From: Thermoplasmatales archaeon
GTDB lineage: Archaea > Thermoplasmatota > E2 > DHVEG-1
DNA: 36,252 nucleotides
Assembly: GCA_030672305.1 (NCBI GenBank)
Contig: DAOVGR010000073.1
Location: 1-36,252 of the forward strand
Direction: 5' to 3'
Shown here: in pieces, positions 8,671 through 16,438 of the stretch
Layout: the number at the start of each line of letters is the position of its first letter
Numbering within the stretch: position 1 is the first letter of the stretch
Made by a program: the position numbers and the translations under genes
Notes under the pieces: model-generated
Seen by the model: only the letters and a program-made list of their open reading frames with translations
What the model was told of the DNA's origin: nothing
The model's database searches: none

Positions 8671-9011
8671 TTTTTCAACTCCTTTTTAACCACTCTATAA
8701 ACAGCTATACCAATTAATAATAATCCAATCATGAAAAGCACAATAAAAATCGGAATCCAGATGCTCTCCCGCTTCTGAATCTCTTCATTATGCTGTTCGA
8801 TATTATCACTACTTTGGTCTATCAATAACTGTTCAAGTTCATACCAACCGTTGTCGTGATATTCTTTGATTGTTGTATTATAATCTTCAATCATTCGTTG
8901 GTAATGGTCTATCCCATTCATTGCTGTCAAAATCATAAAGAATGCAACCAGAACTATGAAAACACCCGCCACAGTCATGATTGTATTAACAATTTGTTTC
9001 ATTTTTTCCAT
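8667..9011 (-). CDS. Two-TM membrane protein with a central helical domain
   Basis: 114 residues; GAGGAGGT precedes the ATG. A transmembrane segment near residues 10-30 (MTVAGVFIVLVAFFMILTA), a 55-residue polar, probably coiled helical region (MIEDYNTTIKEYHDNG and on), a second segment near 86-106, and a basic tail. This helix-loop-helix membrane arrangement suggests a small sensor or a scaffold. It follows the recombinase gene by 18 nt and overlaps the next gene by 4 nt. Confidence 0.65.
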   Translation of the reverse strand: MEKMKQIVNTIMTVAGVFIVLVAFFMILTAMNGIDHYQRMIEDYNTTIKEYHDNGWYELEQLLIDQSSDNIEQHNEEIQKRESIWIPIFIVLFMIGLLLIGIAVYRVVKKELKK

Positions 9012-9029
9012 CTTATTACCTCCTCTTCC

Positions 9030-9581
9030 TTAATCCCAATTTACTTTTTCAAAATCCTCCTTGACATCTTTTCCGACAATATCCAAGTAGACCTGGGTCG
9101 TGTTCAGCTGGGAATGTCCCAGGAGCTTTTGCAGTGACCTTAGATTTATGCCCTGCTTCAAACAATGGACCGCAAAACTATGTCTAAAAGTATGAGGATG
9201 AACATTTTCTGGTCCATATTTATGGATAACATATCCCACTTGGCGCGGTGTTATTGGAAATATCTTATCCCGCGCTTTCATTTGGTCTGTATATGTCCGT
9301 AGGATTCCAAGAACTTCGCGCTCAAGAGGTATCGTTCTGCTCCCAGCTTGAGACTTGGCTGCTCTAATAATGAGTGTATCCTCGACTATATCCTCCTTTT
9401 TGAGCGATGTTAGCTCTGAAGTTCGGATGCCAGTCCGCCACAAACATAAAAGCAGAATATAATCACGATATCTCTTTTTTTTGGCTTTGTCCAAAATGTC
9501 TGTGATTTCTTCCTTTGTCAGGAATTTAGGAATAGCTCTTTTATACTTTTTATCCTGGTTTTCAAGTGTCTTTTTGGGCAT
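9030..9581 (-). CDS. Minimal tyrosine recombinase (catalytic domain only)
   Basis: 183 residues, with AGGAGT just upstream of the ATG. All catalytic positions of the tyrosine recombinase family can be seen: Arg in TGIRTSEL, Lys in KSQAGSRTIPL, His-x-x-Arg in HPHTFRHSF, His in LLGHSQL and the Tyr nucleophile in QVYLDIV. The usual N-terminal core-binding (SAM-like) domain is missing; only about 25 basic residues precede the catalytic domain. Family members are usually about 280-400 residues. It is the first gene of a four-gene leftward operon with two membrane proteins. It may act in integration or DNA inversion, but no flanking att repeats were identified. Confidence 0.85.
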   Translation of the reverse strand: MPKKTLENQDKKYKRAIPKFLTKEEITDILDKAKKKRYRDYILLLCLWRTGIRTSELTSLKKEDIVEDTLIIRAAKSQAGSRTIPLEREVLGILRTYTDQMKARDKIFPITPRQVGYVIHKYGPENVHPHTFRHSFAVHCLKQGINLRSLQKLLGHSQLNTTQVYLDIVGKDVKEDFEKVNWD

Positions 9582-9728
9582 TACTCCTAATACTCAAGCA
9601 AATATTTATAATTTCCTATTTTTGTACAAATCGGAAATAAAATGCAAATTATGACAAAATCAGTGAAAGTATAGATGATTTTAAAAAAGAGATAAAAAAC
9701 GGAAAAAATAAATAAGTATAAACTAAAA

Positions 9729-10175
9729 TTATTGTTTTCTAGGCGGGTTTCCTTTAAAAACAGGTTGAGTACGAATTAGATAGTGAGGGTCACCATATTC
9801 ATCATATTTATCTGATTTTTGAATATCAGTAATAACGAGCTTTACTAATATTTCAGTTCTATCTTTTTTAATACGATATTTATTCCAAACCTCTTTTTTA
9901 ACTTTATATTTCATATCAGTCTTAATTATCGAGTTTTTTAACTCATCAGGATAATATTTTCTAGTTTCAGGTTTTCTTATCTTTGGAGAATGAACACCTA
10001 CTACATTAGTATTATTAAAAGCGTAATTATACCCCCCAGACCCTCCTGGAATTTTTGTTCTAACAATTTTAACCATTACAAATTTTATATGTAATATTGA
10101 ACCATCTTCGATTTCATATTCATTCCAATCTTCTTTAATGGTATCAAAATCACAATATTCATAATCCTTTAACAT
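9729..10175 (-). CDS. Hypothetical protein with an internal duplication, third gene of HEPN-like operon
   Basis: 148 residues. Two segments match each other: DWNEYEIEDGSILHIKFVMV (near residues 16-35) and VWNKYRIKKDRTEILVKLVI (near 96-115). Each has a W-N-x-Y-x-I pattern followed by alternating hydrophobic residues, so the protein probably contains two related beta-rich modules. I recall similar W-N-x-Y-x-L-x-D-G modules in unassigned archaeal proteins, but cannot name a family. Its start overlaps the stop of the HEPN-like gene (TAATG), and GGAGGGA precedes it, so the two are translationally coupled. Function unknown; it may be the partner or antitoxin of the HEPN-like protein. Confidence 0.65.
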   Translation of the reverse strand: MLKDYEYCDFDTIKEDWNEYEIEDGSILHIKFVMVKIVRTKIPGGSGGYNYAFNNTNVVGVHSPKIRKPETRKYYPDELKNSIIKTDMKYKVKKEVWNKYRIKKDRTEILVKLVITDIQKSDKYDEYGDPHYLIRTQPVFKGNPPRKQ

Positions 10176-10591
10176 TATATTTTCCCTCCAAATCTATTTT
10201 TTTTCTTTACACGTCTTTTTTTTATATTTTCATTATCAATTTTTTTAATAAAATCTTGAGCATCATCTATATACTCAAGAGCTTTCACTTTTTTAAAATC
10301 TACTTTTAAATCATATTCTGCTAAATTTCTTCTATCAGTTAAAGAAAATAATGTAGATGCCAATCGACTGTATTCCAATCTTTTTAAAAATTCAACTGCT
10401 TCTTTATGGTCACCTCGTCCATTTCTAAAATTACTATCAGGATGATTTCTATGTTTTTCTCTAACATGAAGAAAAACGTAATTATATGCTCTACTAATTG
10501 ACGTCCTGATATTTACTTCTGGATTATTTTCGTCTTGTATTAGTTTTTTACTAAAAAATAAATACTCATTATAATTCATACTTGTCAACAT
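10175..10591 (-). CDS. HEPN-like domain protein
   Basis: 138 residues, all helical. The segment ISRAYNYVFLHVREKHRNH matches the SRAYYAVFH-type helix of HEPN proteins, and DRRNLAEYDLK matches the conserved RxxADY end of the family. The strict RNase motif (R-x4-6-H) is not clear, so RNase activity is uncertain. The tail is very basic (KKRRVKKKNRFGGK), which would suit nucleic-acid contact. It overlaps the upstream gene by 23 nt; an internal ATG at 10579 would give an 11-nt overlap. No nucleotidyltransferase (MNT) partner with a GSxxxxD motif is next to it, so this is not a standard MNT-HEPN pair. Confidence 0.65.
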   Translation of the reverse strand: MLTSMNYNEYLFFSKKLIQDENNPEVNIRTSISRAYNYVFLHVREKHRNHPDSNFRNGRGDHKEAVEFLKRLEYSRLASTLFSLTDRRNLAEYDLKVDFKKVKALEYIDDAQDFIKKIDNENIKKRRVKKKNRFGGKI

Positions 10592-11114
10592 TAGTTAGAA
10601 AAATTATCCCTTTATCTTCATTTTCCTCGACAATTTTATTGATTATATCCCAAATTTTTCTTTTTTCATTATTGTTTTTATAATCAATTTTTACTGAGAT
10701 TACATTTTCCTCCCAATTTGAATCCTCAAAATCATGCCATAGTATAGCTTTTAATTGATAATCTTTATTCAATTTATCTAAATATTTTTTTATTTTGACC
10801 ATTGATTGTATCAATACTTTACTGAGATAGACATCCTTAAAAATTTTTTCTTTCAATTTATCATCTACATTTTTTAAGATTTCTTCTGCTAATTTATATT
10901 TCGTAACATTTTTTATAGTAGAATAAAGTGCTTCATAGAGCATTGATGAGGATACAATAGTAGATACGGATTCTAAAGGTGAAACTGCTAAACTTATAAT
11001 TTCAGGTTGAATCTGTTTTGGTTGTTTTTCATTAATAATTGTAACAATTCCAATATTCCTATTATTTTGAGTATTAAACATTCCTGGTTTTGGAATTTGT
11101 TGAATTGTAAACAT
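10569..11114 (-). CDS. Hypothetical protein, first gene of HEPN-like operon
   Basis: 181 residues from the ATG at 11114, chosen because a TATA box lies about 31 nt upstream, which gives a leaderless start. A TTG-started extension to 11192 is possible but has no ribosome site. The N-terminal part contains FTIQQIPKPGMFNTQNNRN and a hydrophobic stretch, with no clear membrane helix. The middle is Lys-rich and helical (around residues 80-125). The C-terminal part has alternating beta-strand and helix pattern (NVISVKIDYKNNNEKRKIWD). I do not recognise the family. Overlap with the HEPN-like gene implies they work together. Confidence 0.6.
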   Translation of the reverse strand: MFTIQQIPKPGMFNTQNNRNIGIVTIINEKQPKQIQPEIISLAVSPLESVSTIVSSSMLYEALYSTIKNVTKYKLAEEILKNVDDKLKEKIFKDVYLSKVLIQSMVKIKKYLDKLNKDYQLKAILWHDFEDSNWEENVISVKIDYKNNNEKRKIWDIINKIVEENEDKGIIFLTNVDKYEL

Positions 11115-11140
11115 AATTGTCACATTATTTATTGTTGTAT

Positions 11141-11149
11141 GTATATATT
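11141..11149 (-). promoter_or_regulatory. TATA box for the HEPN-like operon
   Basis: GAATATATA on the minus strand, centred about 31 nt upstream of the ATG at 11114, with an A-rich stretch in front that could serve as a BRE. This spacing puts the transcription start only a few bases before the start codon, consistent with the missing ribosome site. Confidence 0.5.
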
Positions 11150-11348
11150 CTTTTTCCTTTATATAATCTTGTTGGAAAATACAATTCTTCAAATAAATAG
11201 TTATTAAGTACTTTAAGGTATGAGATAATTCTTAAATAATCATGTTACATTACTTGTTGAAAGATATAAAAGTGAACAAAATATTAAAGGTTTAATAAGA
11301 AACGAACAATTTCAATTTTCATTTTTTTTCATCCCTCAAAACCAACCA

Positions 11349-11837
11349 TTATGTCCGTTGTATTTTATCATGAAATTCTTCTAAAGTTATTTCTCCTCGT
11401 GCAAGTCTTTTCTTTAAAATTTCTACAGCATCATCCTTGTTGCCTTCCTGAATAATAATGTTTTTAGCTTCAACAACTTGAGCTTCGATAAACTCATTCT
11501 TTGCACCAATAAGTTTCTCTTTGAAAATCTGTGTTGCTTCTAAGTTTCCAATATAGAAATTATAGATTTTAGCCTGATTTGCACTACCATGAACTTGGAC
11601 GTTTAATTGTTTGGATATTAAACCAGAAATTGATATACTAGTAATAAGATTTAAAGAGTATCCAAAAATAACATGAAGACCCTTAGAAAACCAATCTGGT
11701 TTCTTCAAAAACATAAATCGTTTATTTGTTATAGCTAATACTCCTGAGCCTTGTCCTATCATTTTGCCATTAATAGCTTCTAGTAGTTCTTCACCTCTTT
11801 TTAATATCCCAGATTTATGGATTTCAGATGTTTCCAT
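11349..11837 (-). CDS. PH-like domain protein with C-terminal SHOCT motif
   Basis: 162 residues, with GGGAGCGG upstream of the ATG. Residues 1-105 read as a bacterial-type PH-like domain: GVLAITNKRFMFLKK is its typical strand pair, followed by more beta strands (ITSISISG, QVHGSANQ, YNFYIGN). The end (DAVEILKKRLARGEITLEEF) is a SHOCT motif, a short oligomerisation or tethering helix found at C-termini. It is 22 nt downstream of the zinc-ribbon membrane protein gene and probably cotranscribed. Its target is unknown. Confidence 0.75.
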   Translation of the reverse strand: METSEIHKSGILKRGEELLEAINGKMIGQGSGVLAITNKRFMFLKKPDWFSKGLHVIFGYSLNLITSISISGLISKQLNVQVHGSANQAKIYNFYIGNLEATQIFKEKLIGAKNEFIEAQVVEAKNIIIQEGNKDDAVEILKKRLARGEITLEEFHDKIQRT

Positions 11838-11859
11838 TTTCCGCTCCCAATTATTAAAA

Positions 11860-12231
11860 TTAAAAAAATCTTCTCGCAGAAATTATAAACCAAACCATTG
11901 CAACGATAACTGCAACTAAACCACAAATAAAACCTGCTAAACCATATTTATCTCTTGGTTTACCCCAATATGCAATTGCTCCAAAAATTATAGCTAATAT
12001 ACCTAGAATAAAACCAATAAACCATAATAGTAAAGTACTTGACATTACTACTGAAATAATACCTAAAACAAGTCCTGCAATTCCAAAACCTGAATGTTTT
12101 ATTCGCTGTGGAGAACGTGCATAATGTTGTTGAGTTTGTTGAACAGGTTGATTTACCATTGTTGCACCACAATTACCACAAAATTTAGAGTTATCTTCTA
12201 TTTTATTTCCACATTGATTACAATATGGCAT
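11860..12231 (-). CDS. Zinc-ribbon membrane protein with DUF4190-like region
   Basis: 123 residues from the ATG at 12231, which has GGGAGGAAAGG upstream. The N-terminal zinc ribbon is MPYCNQCGNKIEDNSKFCGN, followed by CGAT, with two CxxC pairs. A Gln-rich linker leads to two or three hydrophobic segments (GIAGLVLGIISVVM, LLLWFIGFILGILAIIFGAIA, YGLAGFICGLVAVIVAMVWF). Gly-rich segments of this kind with LGI repeats are typical of DUF4190. A cytoplasmic metal-binding head on a small membrane anchor is the simplest picture. It pairs with the PH-like/SHOCT gene downstream. Confidence 0.75.
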   Translation of the reverse strand: MPYCNQCGNKIEDNSKFCGNCGATMVNQPVQQTQQHYARSPQRIKHSGFGIAGLVLGIISVVMSSTLLLWFIGFILGILAIIFGAIAYWGKPRDKYGLAGFICGLVAVIVAMVWFIISARRFF

Positions 12232-12365
12232 TTTCCTTTCCTCCCATAATGTTAAAACTATTAACAAATAATCATTAATAAACTCTAGGATAACAAATGT
12301 TAACTTTTTTTGTTACAAATTATAAAGCGTGTTGCGGTATAGACTAATTTGCAAAATAGGCAATT

Positions 12366-12381
12366 TTCGGCATATGCCGAA
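12366..12381. repeat. Perfect 16-bp palindrome
   Basis: TTCGGCATATGCCGAA is a perfect palindrome in the gap between the zinc-ribbon membrane gene and the left end of the packed gene cluster. It could be a dimeric regulator site or a boundary mark. No second copy was noticed. Confidence 0.45.
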
Positions 12382-12501
12382 ATAACAGGCCCAGAAGGTT
12401 AATGATAAAGCCTTAATCCCTATGAGAACGCCTCTCAGAGCTTTTTTAAATAAGCCGTGAATAAAAATAGGGGCTGTTTATGTTAAAAATCACAATCGGC
12501 A

Positions 12502-12702
12502 TTAATCTAAGCTAGGATTTTTGTTGGCACATTCGATTTCAGCTTTGCGATGTACCTCCTGAATTGTCTTGATATCACTGATGCCGCGATACTTTTCCAT
12601 TTTGCTCTTGAGGCACTCATAGAACTGCTCTAAAGAAATACATTCTTTCTTCTCTCTTTGAAAGTCAGAATCAATCTCGATTTTTACTGTCCGGATGCTC
12701 AT
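12502..12702 (-). CDS. Small hypothetical protein at the left end of the packed cluster
   Basis: 66 residues, with GAGGAAGGAAT upstream of the start. Charged and soluble; a beta-like opening (MSIRTVKIEID) is followed by helices (ISLEQFYECLKSKM). The family is not recognised. It has its own promoter (TATA box at 12829-12837) and a hairpin in its leader, so it is probably transcribed apart from the genes to its right, although on the same strand. Confidence 0.6.
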   Translation of the reverse strand: MSIRTVKIEIDSDFQREKKECISLEQFYECLKSKMEKYRGISDIKTIQEVHRKAEIECANKNPSLD

Positions 12703-12747
12703 ATTTTTTTATTCCTTCCTCATTTTTTTTTTGTTGGTGAAATGCCC

Positions 12748-12776
12748 CCTCAGGGAAAATTAACAAAAACCTGAGG
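12748..12776 (-). terminator. Hairpin between the packed cluster and the last small gene
   Basis: CCTCAGG (12748-12754) and CCTGAGG (12770-12776) form a perfect 7-bp stem. It lies past the end of the three-TM protein gene and before the ribosome site of the 66-residue gene. It may end upstream transcription or act in the leader of the small gene. Confidence 0.4.
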
Positions 12777-12828
12777 AGGTCATATAGGGTTATGCCACCC
12801 ATATTTGGCAAACTTGGAGCGATGCAAT

Positions 12829-12837
12829 CATATAAAT
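12829..12837 (-). promoter_or_regulatory. TATA box for the 66-residue gene
   Basis: ATTTATATG on the minus strand, preceded by an A/G stretch, in the 160-nt gap upstream of the gene at 12502-12702. It implies a leader of roughly 100 nt that contains the hairpin at 12748-12776. Confidence 0.45.
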
Positions 12838-12862
12838 CTCAATATTTTTAATATATTAAATC

Positions 12863-13471
12863 CTAGGCTAAAATTAAACGGCCTCCACTGACAGTCCTTT
12901 GAATCTCGCTGAAGGTTTGAACCGGTGGACTGGTTTGACTTGCGACCGTGTATGGGTCACGATATCCTGGATATGGTTTCATTGGAGCCTCTTTTACAGG
13001 GGGACTAGTGATTGATGCCTCCTTATAATCTAGACGGTCTCGGGCTTGAGGGTCAAGTCCTGCTACGTGTTGCCGGTATTCAGTATTGCTGCTTCTCCCC
13101 TGAACGCCTCTGCTCAGATAAGCCTCTCTGCGACCCTCAGCAGCACGTCTCTGTTGAGGTGTTAACCCTCTTTGGTTGATTCGAAAAGGTCTCCTTACCA
13201 TAGATAAAGTCGTTTTTGGAGCAAGGATATTAATCACACCCATCAAAGCCAATCCAATCCCAGTAGCAAAACCAAAATTGGATTTTTTAAATTTAGAAAC
13301 CAAAGCGATTATACCACCAGCTGCGACGCACCCTAGTTGACTTGCCTTATTGACATTCAAGGGAACATACGGAATAGTAAAATCCAGCCCTGGAACCTCT
13401 CTCAAAGCCGCTCCCGTACCAATTCCAACAGTAAATCCTATAATTGTCTTAGTTTTCTCATTTTTTTTCAT
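12863..13471 (-). CDS. Three-TM membrane protein with Arg/Pro-rich tail (paralogue of the next gene)
   Basis: 202 residues from the ATG at 13471 (GGAGATTGATG upstream); a longer TTG-started form is possible. Three hydrophobic, Gly-rich segments lie in the first half (IIGFTVGIGTGAALREV, GCVAAGGIIALVSKF, FGFATGIGLALMGVINIL), then a long polar tail rich in Arg, Pro, Gln and Tyr. The loop IPYVPLNVNKAS matches IPYIPMPFNRIS at the same place in the neighbouring gene, so the two are tandem paralogues. Paired hydrophobic membrane proteins in packed archaeal elements can be virion or conjugation components, but I recognise no family. Base composition is clearly richer in G+C than the host flanks. Confidence 0.7.
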   Translation of the reverse strand: MKKNEKTKTIIGFTVGIGTGAALREVPGLDFTIPYVPLNVNKASQLGCVAAGGIIALVSKFKKSNFGFATGIGLALMGVINILAPKTTLSMVRRPFRINQRGLTPQQRRAAEGRREAYLSRGVQGRSSNTEYRQHVAGLDPQARDRLDYKEASITSPPVKEAPMKPYPGYRDPYTVASQTSPPVQTFSEIQRTVSGGRLILA

Positions 13472-13626
13472 ATTTTCATCAATCTCCAAATGTTTTTTCT
13501 CAAAAGGAGAAAAGGAGGTCAAAGTTGGGACTTAAAAACCCCCCGTTTTTTAATCTAGTGAATGATTGTTTATGCTTTTTTTTCTTCCTTCTGAGAGGTA
13601 ATTATATTTGGCAAAACCCTAAAGTC

Positions 13627-14088
13627 TCAGGCGAGCACCCGTTTATAGTTGATGGCTGTAGGTGTTAATCCCAGTGCAGGACCAGCTCGTTGTGGTGCTG
13701 TTGCTCTTCGGGGTGCTACAGTTCGATATGGGGCACGTCTTATCGGTCTTATGTTCCCTCTAGCACGAGCTATATTAAGCGAAGGCGCTGGAAAAATCCC
13801 ATTGAACAAACCAAAAACTATTGAAGAGAACGCAAACATAGATGTGAAAGATTTTAAGGGTCCACTACCAAAGATTTTAGTCATTTGAGAAAGACCTAAT
13901 ATAACAGCCCCTCCAATCATTAATCCACCGGTAGAAATCCTATTAAAGGGCATCGGAATATACGGAATTACTATTCCATAAGAATCCAGAAACTCCCTCG
14001 CAATAAAACCTGCAGCAATCCCTGTACCAGCTCCCATTGCGATGCTTATCTTGCCTTTACTAAATCTAGTTCTATTACTCAATTTCAC
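13627..14088 (-). CDS. Three-TM membrane protein with basic tail (paralogue of the previous gene)
   Basis: 153 residues from a GTG with GAGGTGA directly upstream. The transmembrane segments are near residues 13-32 (ISIAMGAGTGIAAGFIA), 51-68 (GGLMIGGAVILGLSQM) and 77-98 (FTSMFAFSSIVFGLFNGIF). The tail is rich in Arg, Ala and Pro (IRPIRRAPYRTVAPRRATAP), and so could bind nucleic acid inside a particle or at the membrane. It is the shorter member of a tandem paralogous pair, divergent in sequence but alike in layout. The function is not known. Confidence 0.7.
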   Translation of the reverse strand: MKLSNRTRFSKGKISIAMGAGTGIAAGFIAREFLDSYGIVIPYIPMPFNRISTGGLMIGGAVILGLSQMTKIFGSGPLKSFTSMFAFSSIVFGLFNGIFPAPSLNIARARGNIRPIRRAPYRTVAPRRATAPQRAGPALGLTPTAINYKRVLA

Positions 14089-14208
14089 TTCACCTCATCA
14101 TATATTTTATAAGTTTTACATCGAGTAATAGGTATTTAAATCTATTTAAAAGGATAAAAAAGAATAGGTTTTAAATAAGAGGACTTTTAGATTCCTACTG
14201 TACGATTT

Positions 14209-14394
14209 TTAAGGCTCAAAAATATCATATTCAATGAATATTTCTAAAATCCATCGGACATACTCATTGTAAGACGGGTATTCTATGAAGCCTAAATCAG
14301 CCAAACGTGTCTCAGCCTGAGCCATCAGACATATTGCTCTAACATCTTTTATCAAAGATTCAATGACAGGCTCAGGACGCTCATATTCTTGCAT
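14209..14394 (-). CDS. Small acidic hypothetical protein
   Basis: 61 residues, soluble and probably all helical (VIESLIKDVRAICLMAQAET). The ribosome site is weak: an AGGTGATAAGAAGG stretch lies upstream at somewhat long spacing. It sits in the same orientation as its neighbours, between the 49-residue gene and the membrane-protein pair. The family is not recognised. Confidence 0.55.
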   Translation of the reverse strand: MQEYERPEPVIESLIKDVRAICLMAQAETRLADLGFIEYPSYNEYVRWILEIFIEYDIFEP

Positions 14395-14445
14395 GTTTCA
14401 GACCTTCTTATCACCTATGTGCTATTTCGGTTTTAATGTTTTTCC

Positions 14446-14595
14446 TTAAACTTTTCCTTGGCTGCGTTTTAATTTGAACAAAGTTGCAAGTTTGCTTCTA
14501 AAAGTATAATATTCTTGGTCAAATTCTGTTAGCATTTCAGTCAGTAAAATTTCAGTTTGCAATTTGTTCTCACTAGGTTTCAATTCAGTAACCAT
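14446..14595 (-). CDS. Small hypothetical protein (49 aa) coupled to the 517-aa gene
   Basis: The ATG directly follows the TAA of the 517-residue gene, and a strong GGAGGTGA site lies inside the end of that gene. This makes a short frame credible. The product begins MVTELKPSENKLQTEILLTE and is helical and charged, with a basic C-terminus (KLKRSQGKV). No family is recognised. The tight coupling suggests it is made together with the 517-residue protein. Confidence 0.6.
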   Translation of the reverse strand: MVTELKPSENKLQTEILLTEMLTEFDQEYYTFRSKLATLFKLKRSQGKV

Positions 14596-16149
14596 TTAGC
14601 TTTTCACCTCCTTATCAGTTTTTTCTGTGGGAATCTTCTCCGAACAGGCCGGATTTCTACAAAAAAGTTTTGATTTCCACGTACCAGAAATGTTGCTGTT
14701 GAAAACATCGCACCCACAGGAGCTACATGAACCTAAGCGCTCCTCTTTTGGTTTAGATTGAGATGGAACCAGTCTGCCAGTATCCTTCAGCAATTCCTTA
14801 TTAGTATCAGATGATGATGGTTCGACTATCTCAGGTTTTTTAGGTTTATCCACTATCGGCGGAGTTGATTTCTCTTCAGATGGACCTTGTTTTAACAAAG
14901 TCAGATACCCCTGCGAATCGAGTTTCATGACCGTTTTGCAAACGCTGCATGTAAAAGGGGATTCAAGCGGAATATCTTGAGTTAATAACAGCTTGTGATT
15001 ACAGGATAAGCAAGTTATTTCCTCATCCGTAGGCGGAGGAGCTTGAAATCCAGATGGGGCGCCGGGAATCGGCTGCTGGTCTAGCGGTGGTGGACTCCCC
15101 ACACCTGATAAACCTCGGCCTACAGCCTCGCCACCTTTTTCGATTAGTTCTGTAGCAATATCCTTATATCCCGCTAGTTTTGCCGCATCCCTCTGCGCCT
15201 GTCTTTCATCAAGAATCAGCTGATGTTCACTTTTTTTCAGCTCCACATAATTTTCACCCGTCATCTGAATACCCTGTTGGCTACCTTGCTGTTCCCTCAT
15301 AAGTTTTAATACTTCTTCTTTTGTGAGTTGCCCTTCTTTCGCTTGAAGGATTTGCATCACGATTTCACCGATATAATTTTTATCTGGAATCATGCTTTTT
15401 ATATCTGTTAATTCTTTGTTCCTGTTATTTTCCTCCATTACTTTTATTGTTGCTTTAAGAGTTGCATTTTCAGTCTCAATTTTTTGCCGTCCAGGGTCAT
15501 AATATGATTGCCTTGGCTGGTTGTATTGTTGTTGCATCCCGGTATCATAATTCTGCCTGTTAAGGAAGCTCTGATGAACATTTTTTGATAATTGATACTG
15601 CTTCAATGCATCAGAATAAATCTCGGCAATCATATTAGTCGTGGTCGCAGATTTTATTCCACTGACGCCGTGCAAAGTTCTGTTGAAGGCCATAGGGTCT
15701 GGTAATCCATGCATGCGACATTGGTCCACTAGAATTTGAGTTGGTCGCTTACCGAGATTGTATTGTTCAAGGAAGGATGAAAAAAATTCTAAATCTGACA
15801 TATCCCTATACGATTTTATTATAGTCCGTGGTGGTGGTATCTGCTGACCCCAGGCCTGTTGCTGCTGTTGCTGGGGTGGATTCCATGTCACACCTTGGTT
15901 CTGCCCAGGCGGAACTTCAGGGAATGGTTGTTGTATATCTTGCACTGATGGGGGCATTTCATCAGGGGTTTCTGTTGAAACATGGGCCTCTGGAGCTTGT
16001 TTTTCAGGGGATTTCCATCTGTCTTGTATAAGGGAAGTCATATATTCCTTTAAACTCATTTTCTTCTCGGCTGCCTCTTTTCGAAGGCGTTTGTTACTCG
16101 CTTCATCTAGCCTAAAGTTTATTGGGCTTTCTTGTGTTTTTTTCGACAT
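14596..16149 (-). CDS. 517-aa protein: ribbon-helix-helix, Gln-rich and coiled regions, two zinc ribbons
   Basis: GAGGTATAAAAT precedes the ATG. Residues 8-45 (INFRLDEASNKRLRKEAAEK and on) look like a ribbon-helix-helix DNA-binding domain. A Pro/Gln-rich linker follows (residues 50-110), then a helical domain around 115-200, and a coiled-coil stretch (around 225-330). Near residues 376-402 there is a CLSC...CSVC zinc ribbon, and near 470-500 a second (CSSCGC...CRNPAC). This modular build suggests a DNA-organising or replication/packaging protein of the element. It is the largest gene in the packed cluster. I do not recognise a family over its full length. Confidence 0.7.
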   Translation of the reverse strand: MSKKTQESPINFRLDEASNKRLRKEAAEKKMSLKEYMTSLIQDRWKSPEKQAPEAHVSTETPDEMPPSVQDIQQPFPEVPPGQNQGVTWNPPQQQQQQAWGQQIPPPRTIIKSYRDMSDLEFFSSFLEQYNLGKRPTQILVDQCRMHGLPDPMAFNRTLHGVSGIKSATTTNMIAEIYSDALKQYQLSKNVHQSFLNRQNYDTGMQQQYNQPRQSYYDPGRQKIETENATLKATIKVMEENNRNKELTDIKSMIPDKNYIGEIVMQILQAKEGQLTKEEVLKLMREQQGSQQGIQMTGENYVELKKSEHQLILDERQAQRDAAKLAGYKDIATELIEKGGEAVGRGLSGVGSPPPLDQQPIPGAPSGFQAPPPTDEEITCLSCNHKLLLTQDIPLESPFTCSVCKTVMKLDSQGYLTLLKQGPSEEKSTPPIVDKPKKPEIVEPSSSDTNKELLKDTGRLVPSQSKPKEERLGSCSSCGCDVFNSNISGTWKSKLFCRNPACSEKIPTEKTDKEVKS

Positions 16150-16234
16150 ATTTTATACCTCTTTTTTCAATTTAGACTCTAGGTTATAACCTAGATTTTA
16201 ATCTTATTTTTTTTACATAGCCATATATTACTGA

Positions 16235-16438
16235 TTATCCATGTTTAGATTTCCTTTGCTTTTTACGTTTAGAATCTATGTTTTTCTTATGTTTGAACCT
16301 AGACGGAAGCCGGCGAAGAAGTTTCACATTCCTCGACCCACATTCTGAGCAAACTCTAAATCCACCATGAGCGCGAATGTTTGATGGAACATCAAATTTG
16401 AAACCGCAAGATTGACATTTAAAAAACCTCAAATTCAT
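16235..16438 (-). CDS. Small zinc-ribbon protein with very basic tail (67 aa)
   Basis: The start is the ATG at 16438, overlapping the TGA of the preceding small zinc-ribbon gene (ATGA). The longer frame reaching 16552 overlaps that gene in another frame and is rejected. Two pairs, CQSC and CSEC, about 20 residues apart, form a zinc ribbon; the spacing includes SNIRAHGG. The last 25 residues are almost all Lys/Arg (RFKHKKNIDSKRKKQRKSK), which suits DNA or RNA binding. Confidence 0.65.
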   Translation of the reverse strand: MNLRFFKCQSCGFKFDVPSNIRAHGGFRVCSECGSRNVKLLRRLPSRFKHKKNIDSKRKKQRKSKHG

